Under the pieces are notes generated by a model, which saw only the letters and a program-made list of their open reading frames with translations, was not told the DNA's origin and searched no databases. From Streptomyces sp. AA1529 (GTDB lineage Bacteria; Actinomycetota; Actinomycetes; Streptomycetales; Streptomycetaceae), in NCBI RefSeq assembly GCF_000280905.1, contig NZ_ALAP01000048.1:62001-126000 (forward strand): 64,000 nt of DNA, given 5' to 3'. Shown one piece after another: positions 50,138 through 60,223 of this stretch (the first letter of the stretch is position 1; each line of letters opens with the position of its first letter). Position numbers and translations under genes: made by a program.

Positions 50138-51037
50138 GTGAGCGTGGAGCAGGAAGGACAACCCGGGGGCGGGGCCGCACAGCCGGCGCCCAAGTACTGC
50201 TACCGGCATCCCGACCGGGAGACGGGCATCTCGTGCACGCGGTGCGAGCGGCCCATCTGCCCGGAATGCATGGTGGCCGCCTCCGTCGGATTCCAGTGCC
50301 CCGAGTGCGTACGGTCGGGCTCCGGGACCGGACACCGGGCGGGCGCCGATCGGCCCAGGACAGTGGCGGGTGGGCGCGTCACGGGCGATCCGCGGCTGGT
50401 CACCAAGGTGCTGCTGGGCATCAACGTGGCCGTCTTCATCGCCGTGCTCGCGGGCGGCGACCGGCTGCTGGACGAGCTGCTGCTGTTCGGGCGGGCGGTC
50501 ACCGAGCCGTACGGCCCGGTGGAGGGTGTCGCGGAGGGGCAGTGGTATCGGCTGCTGACCTCGATGTTCCTGCACCAGGAGATCTGGCACATCGCGATGA
50601 ACATGCTCGGCCTGTGGTTCCTGGGCCCGCCGCTGGAGGCGGCGCTGGGCCGGTTGCGCTTCGCGGGGCTGTATCTGCTCTCCGGGCTGGGCGGCGGCGC
50701 GCTCACCTTCCTGCTGGCCGTGCCGCAGCAGGCGTCGCTGGGTGCCTCCGGCGCGATCTTCGGCCTGTTCGGCGCGATGGCCGTGCTGATGCGGCGGATG
50801 CGCTACGACATGCGGCCGATCCTGATCCTGCTGGCCATCAACCTGGTCTTCACCTTCACGTGGAAGAACATCGCCTGGGAGGCGCACGTCGGCGGCCTGG
50901 TCACGGGTGTGCTGCTGGCCTACGCGATGGTGCACGCGCCGCGCGCACGGCGGACCCTGGTGCAGGTCGGCGCCTTCGTACTGCTGCTGGCGGTGGTCGT
51001 GGTGCTGCTGGTGGTACGGACACTCCAGCTGACCTGA
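50138..51037 (+). CDS. Rhomboid family intramembrane serine protease
   Basis: Cleaves membrane proteins within the bilayer. The 299-residue protein has a small zinc-binding N-terminal domain with paired cysteines (CTRCERPICPEC, then CPEC) of B-box type, then six or seven helices. The catalytic serine is in GASGAIFG and the histidine in EAHVGGL, with HIAMNMLGLWFLG in the second helix, so the active site is complete. The stop codon lies inside a GACCT repeat, which continues for 37 bases after it. Confidence 0.93.
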   Translation: MSVEQEGQPGGGAAQPAPKYCYRHPDRETGISCTRCERPICPECMVAASVGFQCPECVRSGSGTGHRAGADRPRTVAGGRVTGDPRLVTKVLLGINVAVFIAVLAGGDRLLDELLLFGRAVTEPYGPVEGVAEGQWYRLLTSMFLHQEIWHIAMNMLGLWFLGPPLEAALGRLRFAGLYLLSGLGGGALTFLLAVPQQASLGASGAIFGLFGAMAVLMRRMRYDMRPILILLAINLVFTFTWKNIAWEAHVGGLVTGVLLAYAMVHAPRARRTLVQVGAFVLLLAVVVVLLVVRTLQLT

Positions 51038-51074
51038 CCTGACCTGACCTGACCTGACCTGACCTGACCTGACC
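51031..51074. repeat. Pentanucleotide repeat (GACCT), 8.8 copies
   Basis: Eight exact GACCT copies (51031-51070) plus GACC. The first copy supplies the rhomboid stop codon (TGA at 51035-51037). Since TGA recurs every 5 bases, stops are present in all three frames. Confidence 0.97.
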
Positions 51075-51258
51075 CTGAAACGGGTCGGGCGGGGCGGGCG
51101 CTCTCTCCGTGCGGGTGCCGTGGGCGCCGCTCCCGACTGTGAGATAGGTCACTCCCGTGCGGTCATCCGTGGACCGTCCGGCCCGGAAAGCGCGGACGGC
51201 GGAGGCGGCGGGGTCGTCGGCGAGGTCCGAGACAGCCCGCCGGCCGGCCCCGGACTCC

Positions 51259-51518
51259 GGTGGACAACCGGGGGCCGGGACCTTCGTACGGTGCTCGAAA
51301 GCGGGCTCGACCCCAGGTTGTCCACAACGGGTGCGGAATCTTGTGCACGGTGTGGTCCACCCGAGGGCGTCTTCGCTCAGGTGTGCGCATCCCTTGCTAT
51401 TGCAGGGCCGACCTGGGCTCTTCCTGCCGCCCGCGCAGTCACATCGGCGTCAACACCCAGAAAGTTATCCACAGATCTTGTGAGTTATCCAAGGCTGTGG
51501 ATCAGCTTGTGGATAACT
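51259..51518. other. DnaA-box cluster outside oriC
   Basis: Seven box-like 9-mers: 51259-51267 GGTGGACAA, 51318-51326 TTGTCCACA (perfect), 51341-51349 TTGTGCACG, 51465-51473 TTATCCACA, 51485-51493 TTATCCAAG, 51496-51504 TGTGGATCA, 51508-51516 TGTGGATAA. The outer two of the last four form an 11-bp inverted repeat AGTTATCCACA/TGTGGATAACT (51463-51473 and 51508-51518). All are in the 482-bp gap between the convergent rhomboid and crgA genes; otherwise the gap has only the pentanucleotide repeat. Clusters of DnaA boxes outside oriC are known to affect initiation in S. coelicolor. Confidence 0.8.
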
Positions 51519-51519
51519 C

Positions 51520-51780
51520 TTATTTCCACTGGGTGGAGACGACGAAGCCGGTCGCGATGAAGCCGAAGCCGACCACGATGTTCCAGTTGCCCAGCGACTC
51601 GACCGGAAGCGAGTTGTTGGTGACGTAGAACACCACGATCCAGGCGAGGCCGATGCCGAACAGCGCCAGCATCAGCGGCGCCACCCAGCGGCGTCCGCCA
51701 CCACGCAGGTCGATGCTGGTGGCCTTCTTCTCCGGCGGGGGCGTGAAGTCCGCTTTCTTTCGGATACGTGACTTCGGCAC
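51520..51780 (-). CDS. crgA: Cell division protein CrgA
   Basis: Small membrane protein that controls septation in Streptomyces and interacts with the division machinery in mycobacteria. The 86-residue protein starts with a basic segment (PKSRIRKKADFTPPPEK) and has two membrane helices (about 33-52 and 63-82) with NNSLPVESLGNWNIVVGF between. GTG 51780 is preceded by GGAGAG. Its stop codon ends the DnaA-box cluster; it is divergent from the DUF881 gene. Confidence 0.93.
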   Translation of the reverse strand: MPKSRIRKKADFTPPPEKKATSIDLRGGGRRWVAPLMLALFGIGLAWIVVFYVTNNSLPVESLGNWNIVVGFGFIATGFVVSTQWK

Positions 51781-51882
51781 GAGAGACTCTCCTGTCGATG
51801 CTCTGCTGACCGCCGTACGGCCCATAGGGACGGTGGTCCGTTAGCGTAGTGCTTTCCCAGGGCGGAGGGAGACAAGGGTACG

Positions 51883-52620
51883 GTGACCAGATCGTTGATC
51901 CGGCCTGCACGGCTGGCTGCCATAGGTGTCTTCGCCCTCGCGGGCCTCATCTTCTGGCTCAGCTTCAACACAGCGCAAGGGACGAACATCCGCAGCGACA
52001 GTTCGATGCTGCGGCTCTCCGACCTCATCCAGGAGCGCAGCAGGCAAAATGCGGAGCTGGACCGCCAGGCGGCCGGGCTCCGCCGCCAGGTCGACAAGCT
52101 GGCCCGCCGCGACGACGGCAGCACCCGCGACCAGGACCGCAGGCTCGACGACCTGGAGCAGCGCGCGGGGCTCAAGAAGCTGTCCGGCCAGGGGCTGACC
52201 GTCACCCTGGACGACGCCCCCAGCAATGCCACGGCCAAAGTGCCCGGCCTCCCCGACCCCGAGCCCAACGACCTGGTCATCCACCAGCAGGACCTGCAGG
52301 CGGTCGTCAACGCCCTGTGGCAGGGCGGCGCCAAGGGCATCAAGGTGATGGACCAGCGGCTCATCTCCACCAGCGCCGTACGCTGCGTCGGCAACACCCT
52401 CATTCTCCAGGGCCGCGTCTACTCCCCGCCCTACGAGGTCAGCGCCGTCGGGGACCGGGAGAAGCTGCGCACCGCGCTCGACGAGGCTCCCGCGATCCGC
52501 AACTACCTCGAGTACGTGGACGCCTACGGACTCGGCTGGAAAGTCGACGAGCACAAGGCGATGACTCTTCCCGGCTACTCCGGCACGGTGGATCTCCAGC
52601 AGGCCGAGCCCGTGCGGTGA
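51883..52620 (+). CDS. DUF881 family membrane protein
   Basis: A 245-residue protein with one N-terminal membrane helix (about 10-28), a coiled coil (about 45-90: RLSDLIQERSRQNAEL onward) and an extracellular domain with LTVTLDDAP, DLQAVVNALWQGGAKGI and RVYSPPYEVSAVGD. The family occurs beside crgA and division genes in actinobacteria and in spore-forming Firmicutes; the arrangement recalls division proteins, but the function is not known. GTG start at 51883 after AAGGG. Confidence 0.85.
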   Translation: MTRSLIRPARLAAIGVFALAGLIFWLSFNTAQGTNIRSDSSMLRLSDLIQERSRQNAELDRQAAGLRRQVDKLARRDDGSTRDQDRRLDDLEQRAGLKKLSGQGLTVTLDDAPSNATAKVPGLPDPEPNDLVIHQQDLQAVVNALWQGGAKGIKVMDQRLISTSAVRCVGNTLILQGRVYSPPYEVSAVGDREKLRTALDEAPAIRNYLEYVDAYGLGWKVDEHKAMTLPGYSGTVDLQQAEPVR

Positions 52621-52668
52621 GCGTGCCCGCACCGGGCCCGTCCGGGGCGAGCCCGCCCCCGCGGAACG

Positions 52669-52723
52669 GGTCCACACGGAACAGGTCCACGCGGAAGGTC
52701 CACGCCGAACAGGTCCGCGGCAC
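52669..52723. repeat. Irregular GGTCCAC repeats
   Basis: Four related units GGTCCACACGGAACA, GGTCCACGCGGAA, GGTCCACGCCGAACA, GGTCCGCGGCAC end to end, in the 359-bp gap after the DUF881 gene. The rest of the gap shows neither gene nor clear promoter. Confidence 0.75.
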
Positions 52724-52979
52724 AGCCGTCCGCGGCGACGACGATCCCCCGCCCCCTTCGACCGCCCCGGCCGCCGTCTCACCCTCACCACCTGCGATCC
52801 GGAGCGGGGCAGCAGCCACCGGCTGATCGCCCGGCCGCGGCTGGACGCCACCGGCCGGCCGGCGCGGGGAAGCCGGCCGTGCTCGCGCGCTGAGGCCGTA
52901 CCCTGACGCCGTACTCTTGGGTGGGCCGAACGGCATGCGTGCCCGACGGGCGCGGGAGGAGAGAGGACGGCATCGCGGG

Positions 52980-53189
52980 ATGTACGGCTGGATCTGGCGG
53001 CATCTGCCGGGCAACGTGTATGTACGCGCACTGATTTCGGCGGTGTTGGTGACCGGGGCCGTCTTTCTGCTGTTCCAGTACGTCTTCCCGTGGGCGGAGC
53101 CGCTGCTGCCCTTCAACGACGTGACCGTGGACGGTGCGGCCGGCCGGGCCGCCGGGATCGCGGGCGCGGTCGCGGGAGGCACGCCGTGA
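52980..53189 (+). CDS. Small single-pass membrane protein upstream of pabA
   Basis: A 69-residue protein (ATG 52980; ATG 52935 gives 15 more basic residues). It begins MYGWIWRHLPGNVYVRALIS and has one helix (about 18-37: ALISAVLVTGAVFLLFQYVF) and a short extracellular tail ending in Ala/Gly. The GTGA overlap with pabA shows coupling. It is conserved in this place in streptomycetes; function unknown. Confidence 0.75.
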   Translation: MYGWIWRHLPGNVYVRALISAVLVTGAVFLLFQYVFPWAEPLLPFNDVTVDGAAGRAAGIAGAVAGGTP

Positions 53190-53881
53190 GCGCCCGGATC
53201 CTGGTCGTGGACAACTACGACAGCTTCGTCTTCAACCTCGTCCAGTACCTCTACCAGCTCGGCGCCACCTGCGAGGTGGTCCGCAACGACGAGGTCGAGC
53301 CGGAGCACGCCGAGGCGGGCTTCGACGGCGTACTCCTCTCCCCCGGACCGGGCGCACCCGAGGAGGCCGGGGTCTGCATCGGCATGGTGCGGCACTGCGC
53401 GGCCCGCGGGATCCCCGTCTTCGGGGTCTGCCTGGGCATGCAGTCGATGGCGGTCGCCTACGGCGGTGTCGTCGGCCGGGCCCCCGAGCTGCTGCACGGG
53501 AAGACCTCCGTCGTCTCGCACGAGGGCGCGGGCGTGTTCGCCGGACTGCCCTCGCCCTTCACCGCGACCCGCTACCACTCGCTGGCCGTCCGGGGCGCGC
53601 TCCCGGACGCGCTGGAGCTCACGGCCTGGACGGCGCCGGGCGGCGCGGATGCCGCCCCCGCCCGGGAGGGCGGCGCCGACGGAGCCGGTCTGGTGATGGG
53701 GCTGCGCCACCGGGAGCTGCCCGTCGAGGGCGTCCAGTTCCACCCCGAGTCGGTCCTCACCGAAGGCGGCCACCGGATGCTGGCCAACTGGCTGGTGCGC
53801 TGCGGGGACACCGGCGCCGTGGAGCGCTCCGCGGGGCTGGAGGTGCCGCGCGGCGCCGGTCTGGGGACGGTCACCGGGTGA
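53186..53881 (+). CDS. pabA: Class I glutamine amidotransferase (PabA/TrpG)
   Basis: Releases ammonia from glutamine for p-aminobenzoate (folate) or anthranilate synthesis. The 231-residue protein has VVDNYDSFVFNLVQYL, the nucleophile cysteine in GVCLGMQSM, and the His-Glu pair in GVQFHPESVLTEGG, so the triad is complete. The large subunit is not in this window. The same gene sits beside pknB in mycobacteria. Whether it serves folate or tryptophan synthesis cannot be told from sequence. Confidence 0.9.
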   Translation: MSARILVVDNYDSFVFNLVQYLYQLGATCEVVRNDEVEPEHAEAGFDGVLLSPGPGAPEEAGVCIGMVRHCAARGIPVFGVCLGMQSMAVAYGGVVGRAPELLHGKTSVVSHEGAGVFAGLPSPFTATRYHSLAVRGALPDALELTAWTAPGGADAAPAREGGADGAGLVMGLRHRELPVEGVQFHPESVLTEGGHRMLANWLVRCGDTGAVERSAGLEVPRGAGLGTVTG

Positions 53882-55248
53882 CGCCGGGCCATCGCGGTGG
53901 CGAGGAGGCGGACAGCCACCGGTACGGGTCCGGGAACGACCCCGAGTACGACCGCTACCGCGCGGCTGTCGACGCCCTCGCGGACCCGCTCAACGACCCG
54001 CTCCCGGGCCAGCGTCCGCCGGAGCCGGAGCCGTCCGGCTCGCAGCCGGAGCGTCACCCGCACGCGCGGCCGGAGCCGCCGCCGTCGGGGTCCTCGCCGT
54101 CGTCCGGGACCCCGGGGCCGTCCGGGCCGCGGGCACGCCACGGGGCGGCACAGCAGCCGCCGGGGCCGCAGACGGCGGCTGGAAGCCCGTACGCGGCCGA
54201 CGCGGGCCAGGAGGCCGCCTGGTACGCGGCAGCACCGTACGAGCCGTACACGGGGCCCGCACAGCCGCAGCGGCCGCAGCCCCCGCAGCGGCCGCAGCCG
54301 TCCGGGGGGCAGCGGCCGCCGGGGCAGCAGGCGCCGGCGACCGAGCCCGAGCCGCGGTTCGTCCGGGGGCCCGCACCGAATGCGGGGCCGGAGAGCGGCC
54401 GGTACGACGGCGGAGGGCAGCAGGAACGGGACGACCGCAGCACGGTGGGGCTGCGGCGGCCGCGCGCCGAGGAGTTCCCTCCCCGGTCGCGCACGGAACG
54501 CCCGCCCGGGCCGACCCGGTTGGAGGCCCGCAGGGCCGCCCGCGCGCTGCGGCCGGGCCCCGGCATCATCGCCAGCCGGGCCATCGGCGAGGTGTTCATC
54601 ACCTGCGGTGTGCTGATGCTGCTGTTCGTCGCCTACCAGCTGTGGTGGACCAACGTCCGTGCCGACCAGCAGGCGAACGGTGCCACCGACAAGCTCCAGC
54701 AGCAGTGGGACGACCGCGATCCCGAGAACGGTGTCGACCCCGAACGCAAAGCCGGTGCCTTCAAGCCCGGCGAGGGCTTCGCGATCATCCATATCCCGAA
54801 GCTCGACATCACCCGGCCCGTCGCCCAGGGCGTCTCCAAGGAGAAGGTGCTGGACAAGGGCATGGTCGGGCACTACGACAAGAAGCCCCTCAAGACCGCC
54901 ATGCCCTGGGACGAGAAGGGCAACTTCGCCCTCGCGGGGCACCGCAACACCCACGGTGAACCGTTCCGCTACATCAACAAGTTGCAGGCGGGCGACGAGG
55001 TCGTGGTCGAGACCCGGTCGAAGTACTACACGTACAAGGTGACGCGGCAGCTGCCGTCCACCTCGCCGTCCGATACGGGAGTGATCGACCCGGTTCCGCC
55101 CAAGTCCGGTTTCTCGGAGGCCGGTCGCTACATCACGCTCACCACCTGCACACCGGAATTCACATCCAAGTACCGTCTGATCGTCTGGGGCAAAATGGTG
55201 GACGAACGTCCGCGCAGCAAGGGCAAGCCGGACGCGCTCGTCGACTGA
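53878..55248 (+). CDS. srtE1: Class E sortase (first of two)
   Basis: Transpeptidase that links surface proteins with LAxTG-type signals to peptidoglycan. The 456-residue protein has about 220 residues of disordered cytoplasmic sequence, a membrane helix (about 240-262), and the sortase domain: catalytic His in FALAGHRNTHG, Cys in TLTTCTPEF and Arg in SKYRLIV. The start overlaps pabA (GTGA). By position after pabA it corresponds to SrtE1 of S. coelicolor, which anchors long chaplins needed for aerial growth. No substrate gene with a sorting signal is in the window. Confidence 0.88.
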   Translation: MTPGHRGGEEADSHRYGSGNDPEYDRYRAAVDALADPLNDPLPGQRPPEPEPSGSQPERHPHARPEPPPSGSSPSSGTPGPSGPRARHGAAQQPPGPQTAAGSPYAADAGQEAAWYAAAPYEPYTGPAQPQRPQPPQRPQPSGGQRPPGQQAPATEPEPRFVRGPAPNAGPESGRYDGGGQQERDDRSTVGLRRPRAEEFPPRSRTERPPGPTRLEARRAARALRPGPGIIASRAIGEVFITCGVLMLLFVAYQLWWTNVRADQQANGATDKLQQQWDDRDPENGVDPERKAGAFKPGEGFAIIHIPKLDITRPVAQGVSKEKVLDKGMVGHYDKKPLKTAMPWDEKGNFALAGHRNTHGEPFRYINKLQAGDEVVVETRSKYYTYKVTRQLPSTSPSDTGVIDPVPPKSGFSEAGRYITLTTCTPEFTSKYRLIVWGKMVDERPRSKGKPDALVD

Positions 55249-55307
55249 CACCCGGCGGGCGGAGCCCGGTGTGGCGACCAGCGAGACGGCGGCGGAGGCG
55301 GCAGCAG

Positions 55308-56324
55308 GTGAGCAAGGGCAAGCGGGAGACCGCCCGAACGACGGAAACCCCGGACCCGGACGAGACCGCCGCCGCGGAGCCGAACAACCCCGCTGAGTCC
55401 GACCCCGCGGAGCCGGACGCCCCCGCGGAGGGCGCGGAGTCCGCGGACAGCGAGAAGCCCGCGGAGAGCGAGAAGCCCGCGGAGTCCAGCAACTCCGCGG
55501 AGCCCGACGACTCCGCGGAGCCCAGCGACCCCGCGGAGGGCGATGACTCCGCGGAACCCGACGAGTCCGCGGACAGCGAGAAGCCCGCCGAGCCCGAAAA
55601 CTCCGCCGAACCCAGCGACCCCGCCGAGCCCAGCGACCCCGCGGCGCATCCGCGGCGCGGGGCGATGGCGGCGGTCGTCGCGGTGTTCGGCGAACTGCTC
55701 ATCACCGCCGGGCTGGTGCTCGCCCTGTTCGTCGTCTACTCGCTGTGGTGGACGAACGTGCTCGCCGACCGGCAGGCCGCGAAGGAGAGCAACCGGGTGC
55801 GCGAGCACTGGGCGGCCGACCGAGGCCCCGGCGATCTCGACACCCGGGACGGCATCGGCTTCCTGCATGTGCCGTCGATGTCCTCGGACGACATCCTGGT
55901 CAAGAAGGGCACCGACCCGAAGGAGCTGAACCAGGGCATCGCGGGCTACTACACCGAGCCCGTCAAGTCCGGGCTGCCGCAGGACCAGTCGGGCAACTTC
56001 GCGCTCGCCGCGCACCGCGACGGGCACGGCGCCAAGTTCCACAACATCGACAAGGTGGACAAGGGCGACGCGGTCGTCTTCGAGACCAAGAACACCTGGT
56101 TCGTCTACAAGGTGTTCGCGACGCTGCCGCAGACCTCGAAGTACAACGTCGACGTGGTGGACCCGATCCCGAAGGAGTCGGGCAAGAAGCAGCGCGGCCG
56201 CTACATCACCCTCACCACCTGCACGCCCGTCTACACGTCCAAGTACCGCTATGTGGTGTGGGGCGAACTCGTGCGCACCGAGGACGTCGACGAGGACCGC
56301 ACGCCCCCGGCCGAGCTCCGCTGA
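55308..56324 (+). CDS. srtE2: Class E sortase (second of two)
   Basis: A 338-residue paralogue of the preceding sortase. About 105 residues at the N-terminus are low-complexity Pro/Ala/Glu/Ser repeats (PAEPSDPAE-like), then a helix (about 115-140) ending in the shared YSLWWTNVLADRQA, and the sortase domain with FALAAHRDGHG, TLTTCTPVY and SKYRYVV: the catalytic His, Cys and Arg are intact. GTG 55308 is chosen (GGAGG upstream); GTG 55269 is possible. It corresponds to SrtE2 by position. Confidence 0.87.
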   Translation: MSKGKRETARTTETPDPDETAAAEPNNPAESDPAEPDAPAEGAESADSEKPAESEKPAESSNSAEPDDSAEPSDPAEGDDSAEPDESADSEKPAEPENSAEPSDPAEPSDPAAHPRRGAMAAVVAVFGELLITAGLVLALFVVYSLWWTNVLADRQAAKESNRVREHWAADRGPGDLDTRDGIGFLHVPSMSSDDILVKKGTDPKELNQGIAGYYTEPVKSGLPQDQSGNFALAAHRDGHGAKFHNIDKVDKGDAVVFETKNTWFVYKVFATLPQTSKYNVDVVDPIPKESGKKQRGRYITLTTCTPVYTSKYRYVVWGELVRTEDVDEDRTPPAELR

Positions 56325-56400
56325 GCCGGGCACACCCTCGGCGACCGCCCGCACCCTCCGCGGGCACACACTCCCTCCGCAGGGGCATCTCCGCTCTCGC

Positions 56401-56436
56401 GGGCCCCGCGGGCCCCGCGGGCCCCGCGGGCCCGGC
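56401..56436. repeat. 9-bp GC repeat (GGGCCCCGC)
   Basis: Three exact copies and a variant fourth in the 272-bp gap between the convergent sortase and pknB genes. The unit contains the palindrome GGGCCC, so the run can fold back on itself and may act as a terminator for either side. Confidence 0.85.
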
Positions 56437-56596
56437 GGACCGCGCTCGGCTGCGGGAACCGCCCCCGCATCCCGGCGCATGCGAACGGCGGGCGCCGTCC
56501 GGAGCCGGTACCACCGGCTCGCGGTCGTCGCCCGCCGTCGAAGCGGATCCGTGCAGTCCGGCGGGCCGTCCGGCCCGGTCCGGTGCGGAGCACGGG

Positions 56597-58558
<1,962 letters not shown>

Positions 58559-58600
58559 AGTCTCCAGCCCTCTCCGGTCTTCCGTGCCACCGGGCGCGGA

Positions 58601-58633
58601 GTTCCCCCAGCCTCCGGCTGGGAGGTGCCCCCA
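58601..58633. repeat. Short intergenic palindromic element between pbpA and pknB
   Basis: Contains CCCAGCC-TCC-GGCTGGG (58606-58612 and 58616-58622) flanked by C5 runs, ending GGTGCCCCCA. I recall closely similar sequences recurring in intergenic regions of streptomycete genomes. It lies in the 180-bp gap between pbpA and pknB. Confidence 0.6.
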
Positions 58634-58738
58634 CGCTTGCGACACGGCGGTGTGCTGCTCGGCCATACGGTACCCGCCACAGGGTGCGTGCCCGGTGCGG
58701 CCGTGGTGACCGGCCTCACCCGATGCCGCCGACGGGTG

Positions 58739-60223
58739 TCAGTGCTTGCCGTCGAGGACGGCCTCCATCACGCCCTTGGCGATCGGGGCCGCCAGCTTGC
58801 CGCCCGCGATGTCGCTGCGGAGTGTGTCGGAACTCTCCACCACGACGGCGACCGCGACGGGAGACCCGTCACTGGTCTTCGCGTACGAGATGAACCACGC
58901 GTACGGGTTGTCCTTGTTGTTCTCGCCGTGCTGCGCGGTGCCGGTCTTGCCGCCCACCGTGACGCCGGGGATCTGGCCCGACTTTCCGGTGCCCTTCTCC
59001 ACGACCGTCTCCATGGCCGACTGGAGCTTCTGCGCGTTCTCCGACGAGACCGGCCGGCTCAGCTCCTTCGGCTTGGTCTGCTCGACCACGTTGAGGTTCG
59101 GTGCGACGAGCTGATCGACCATGTAGGGCTTCATCAGCTTGCCGTCGTTGGCCACGGCCGAGGCGACCATGGCCATCTGGAGCGGGGTGGCGCGGTTGGA
59201 CGCCTGGCCGATGCCCGCCATCGCGTTCTGCGGCCGGTTGTCCTTCGGGTAGATGCTCTTCGCGGGCCGCACCGGGGTGTCCAGGTCCGGGTCCAGCGTG
59301 CCGCCCTTGACGTCCTTCTCGAAGCCGAACTTCTCGGCTTCCTCGATCATCTTGTCGTTGCCCAGCTGGTCGCTCATCTTCGCGAAGACGGTGTTGCACG
59401 ACCACTGGAGCGCGACCCGGATCGAGGCGTTCTTGCACGCCGGGTTGTTGCCCTCGTTGCCCAGGTCGGTGGACGAGTTCGGCAGCCGGTACGGGTCCTC
59501 GGAGTCCGTCTTGGAGTCGAGGTCGTAGTCGCCGCTCTCCAGCCCCGCCGCCGCGGTGACGACCTTGAAGGTGGAGCCGGGCGGGTACGTCTGCCGCAGC
59601 GCCCGGTTGAGCATCGGCTGGTCCTCGTCGTCGTCCAGCTTCTTGAACTTCTCCCCGTCCTCGCCGCTGATGCCCGCGAAGGTGGAGGGGTCGTAGGAGG
59701 GCTTGTTGGCCAGCGCGAGGATGGCGCCGGTCTTCGGGTTGATCGCCGCGACGGCGCCCTTCTTGTCGCCGAGCCCGTCGTAGGCCGCCTTCTGCGCCTT
59801 GGCGTTCAGCGTCGTGACGACGTTGCCGCCCTTCTGCGACTTCCCGGTGATCATGTCGATCGTGCGGTTGAAGAACAGCCGGTCGTCGTCGCCCGTCAGG
59901 AACGAGTCGTAGAGCTTCTCCAGCTGGTTGGCACCGATCCGCTGGGAGGCGTACCCCGTGACCGGCGACCACAGCTTGCCGTTCTTGTAGGTGCGCTTGT
60001 ACTTGAAGTCGGTGCCGTTGACGACCGTCGAGCCGGTGACCGCCTTGCCGTCCACGATGATGTTGCCGCGGGGCTGGGCGTAGCGCGCGATGTCCACGCG
60101 CCGGTTCTTCGGGTCCGTCTTGAGCTCGTCCGCCTGCACGAACTGGAGCCAGTTGGTCCGTACGAGCAGGGCCAGGACCAGCAGACCGCAGAAGATCGCG
60201 ATGCGGCGCAGGGGCTTGTTCAC
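58739..60223 (-). CDS. pbpA: Class B penicillin-binding protein, PbpA type
   Basis: Peptidoglycan transpeptidase. The 494-residue protein has an N-terminal membrane helix (about 8-25) and a dimerisation/pedestal domain (about 40-150). The transpeptidase motifs are STFK in YPPGSTFKVV (near residue 218), SCN in WSCNTVFAK and KTG in GGKTGTAQHG, all intact. The GTG start overlaps the rodA stop (GTGA), so polymerase and transpeptidase are co-translated. In mycobacteria this protein is a substrate of PknB and acts in division. Confidence 0.94.
   Translation of the reverse strand: MNKPLRRIAIFCGLLVLALLVRTNWLQFVQADELKTDPKNRRVDIARYAQPRGNIIVDGKAVTGSTVVNGTDFKYKRTYKNGKLWSPVTGYASQRIGANQLEKLYDSFLTGDDDRLFFNRTIDMITGKSQKGGNVVTTLNAKAQKAAYDGLGDKKGAVAAINPKTGAILALANKPSYDPSTFAGISGEDGEKFKKLDDDEDQPMLNRALRQTYPPGSTFKVVTAAAGLESGDYDLDSKTDSEDPYRLPNSSTDLGNEGNNPACKNASIRVALQWSCNTVFAKMSDQLGNDKMIEEAEKFGFEKDVKGGTLDPDLDTPVRPAKSIYPKDNRPQNAMAGIGQASNRATPLQMAMVASAVANDGKLMKPYMVDQLVAPNLNVVEQTKPKELSRPVSSENAQKLQSAMETVVEKGTGKSGQIPGVTVGGKTGTAQHGENNKDNPYAWFISYAKTSDGSPVAVAVVVESSDTLRSDIAGGKLAAPIAKGVMEAVLDGKH

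Noticed and set aside
51120..51628. Short frames in the rhomboid-crgA gap as genes
   Set aside because: They cross the DnaA-box cluster and crgA, lack ribosome-binding sites and have no family features.
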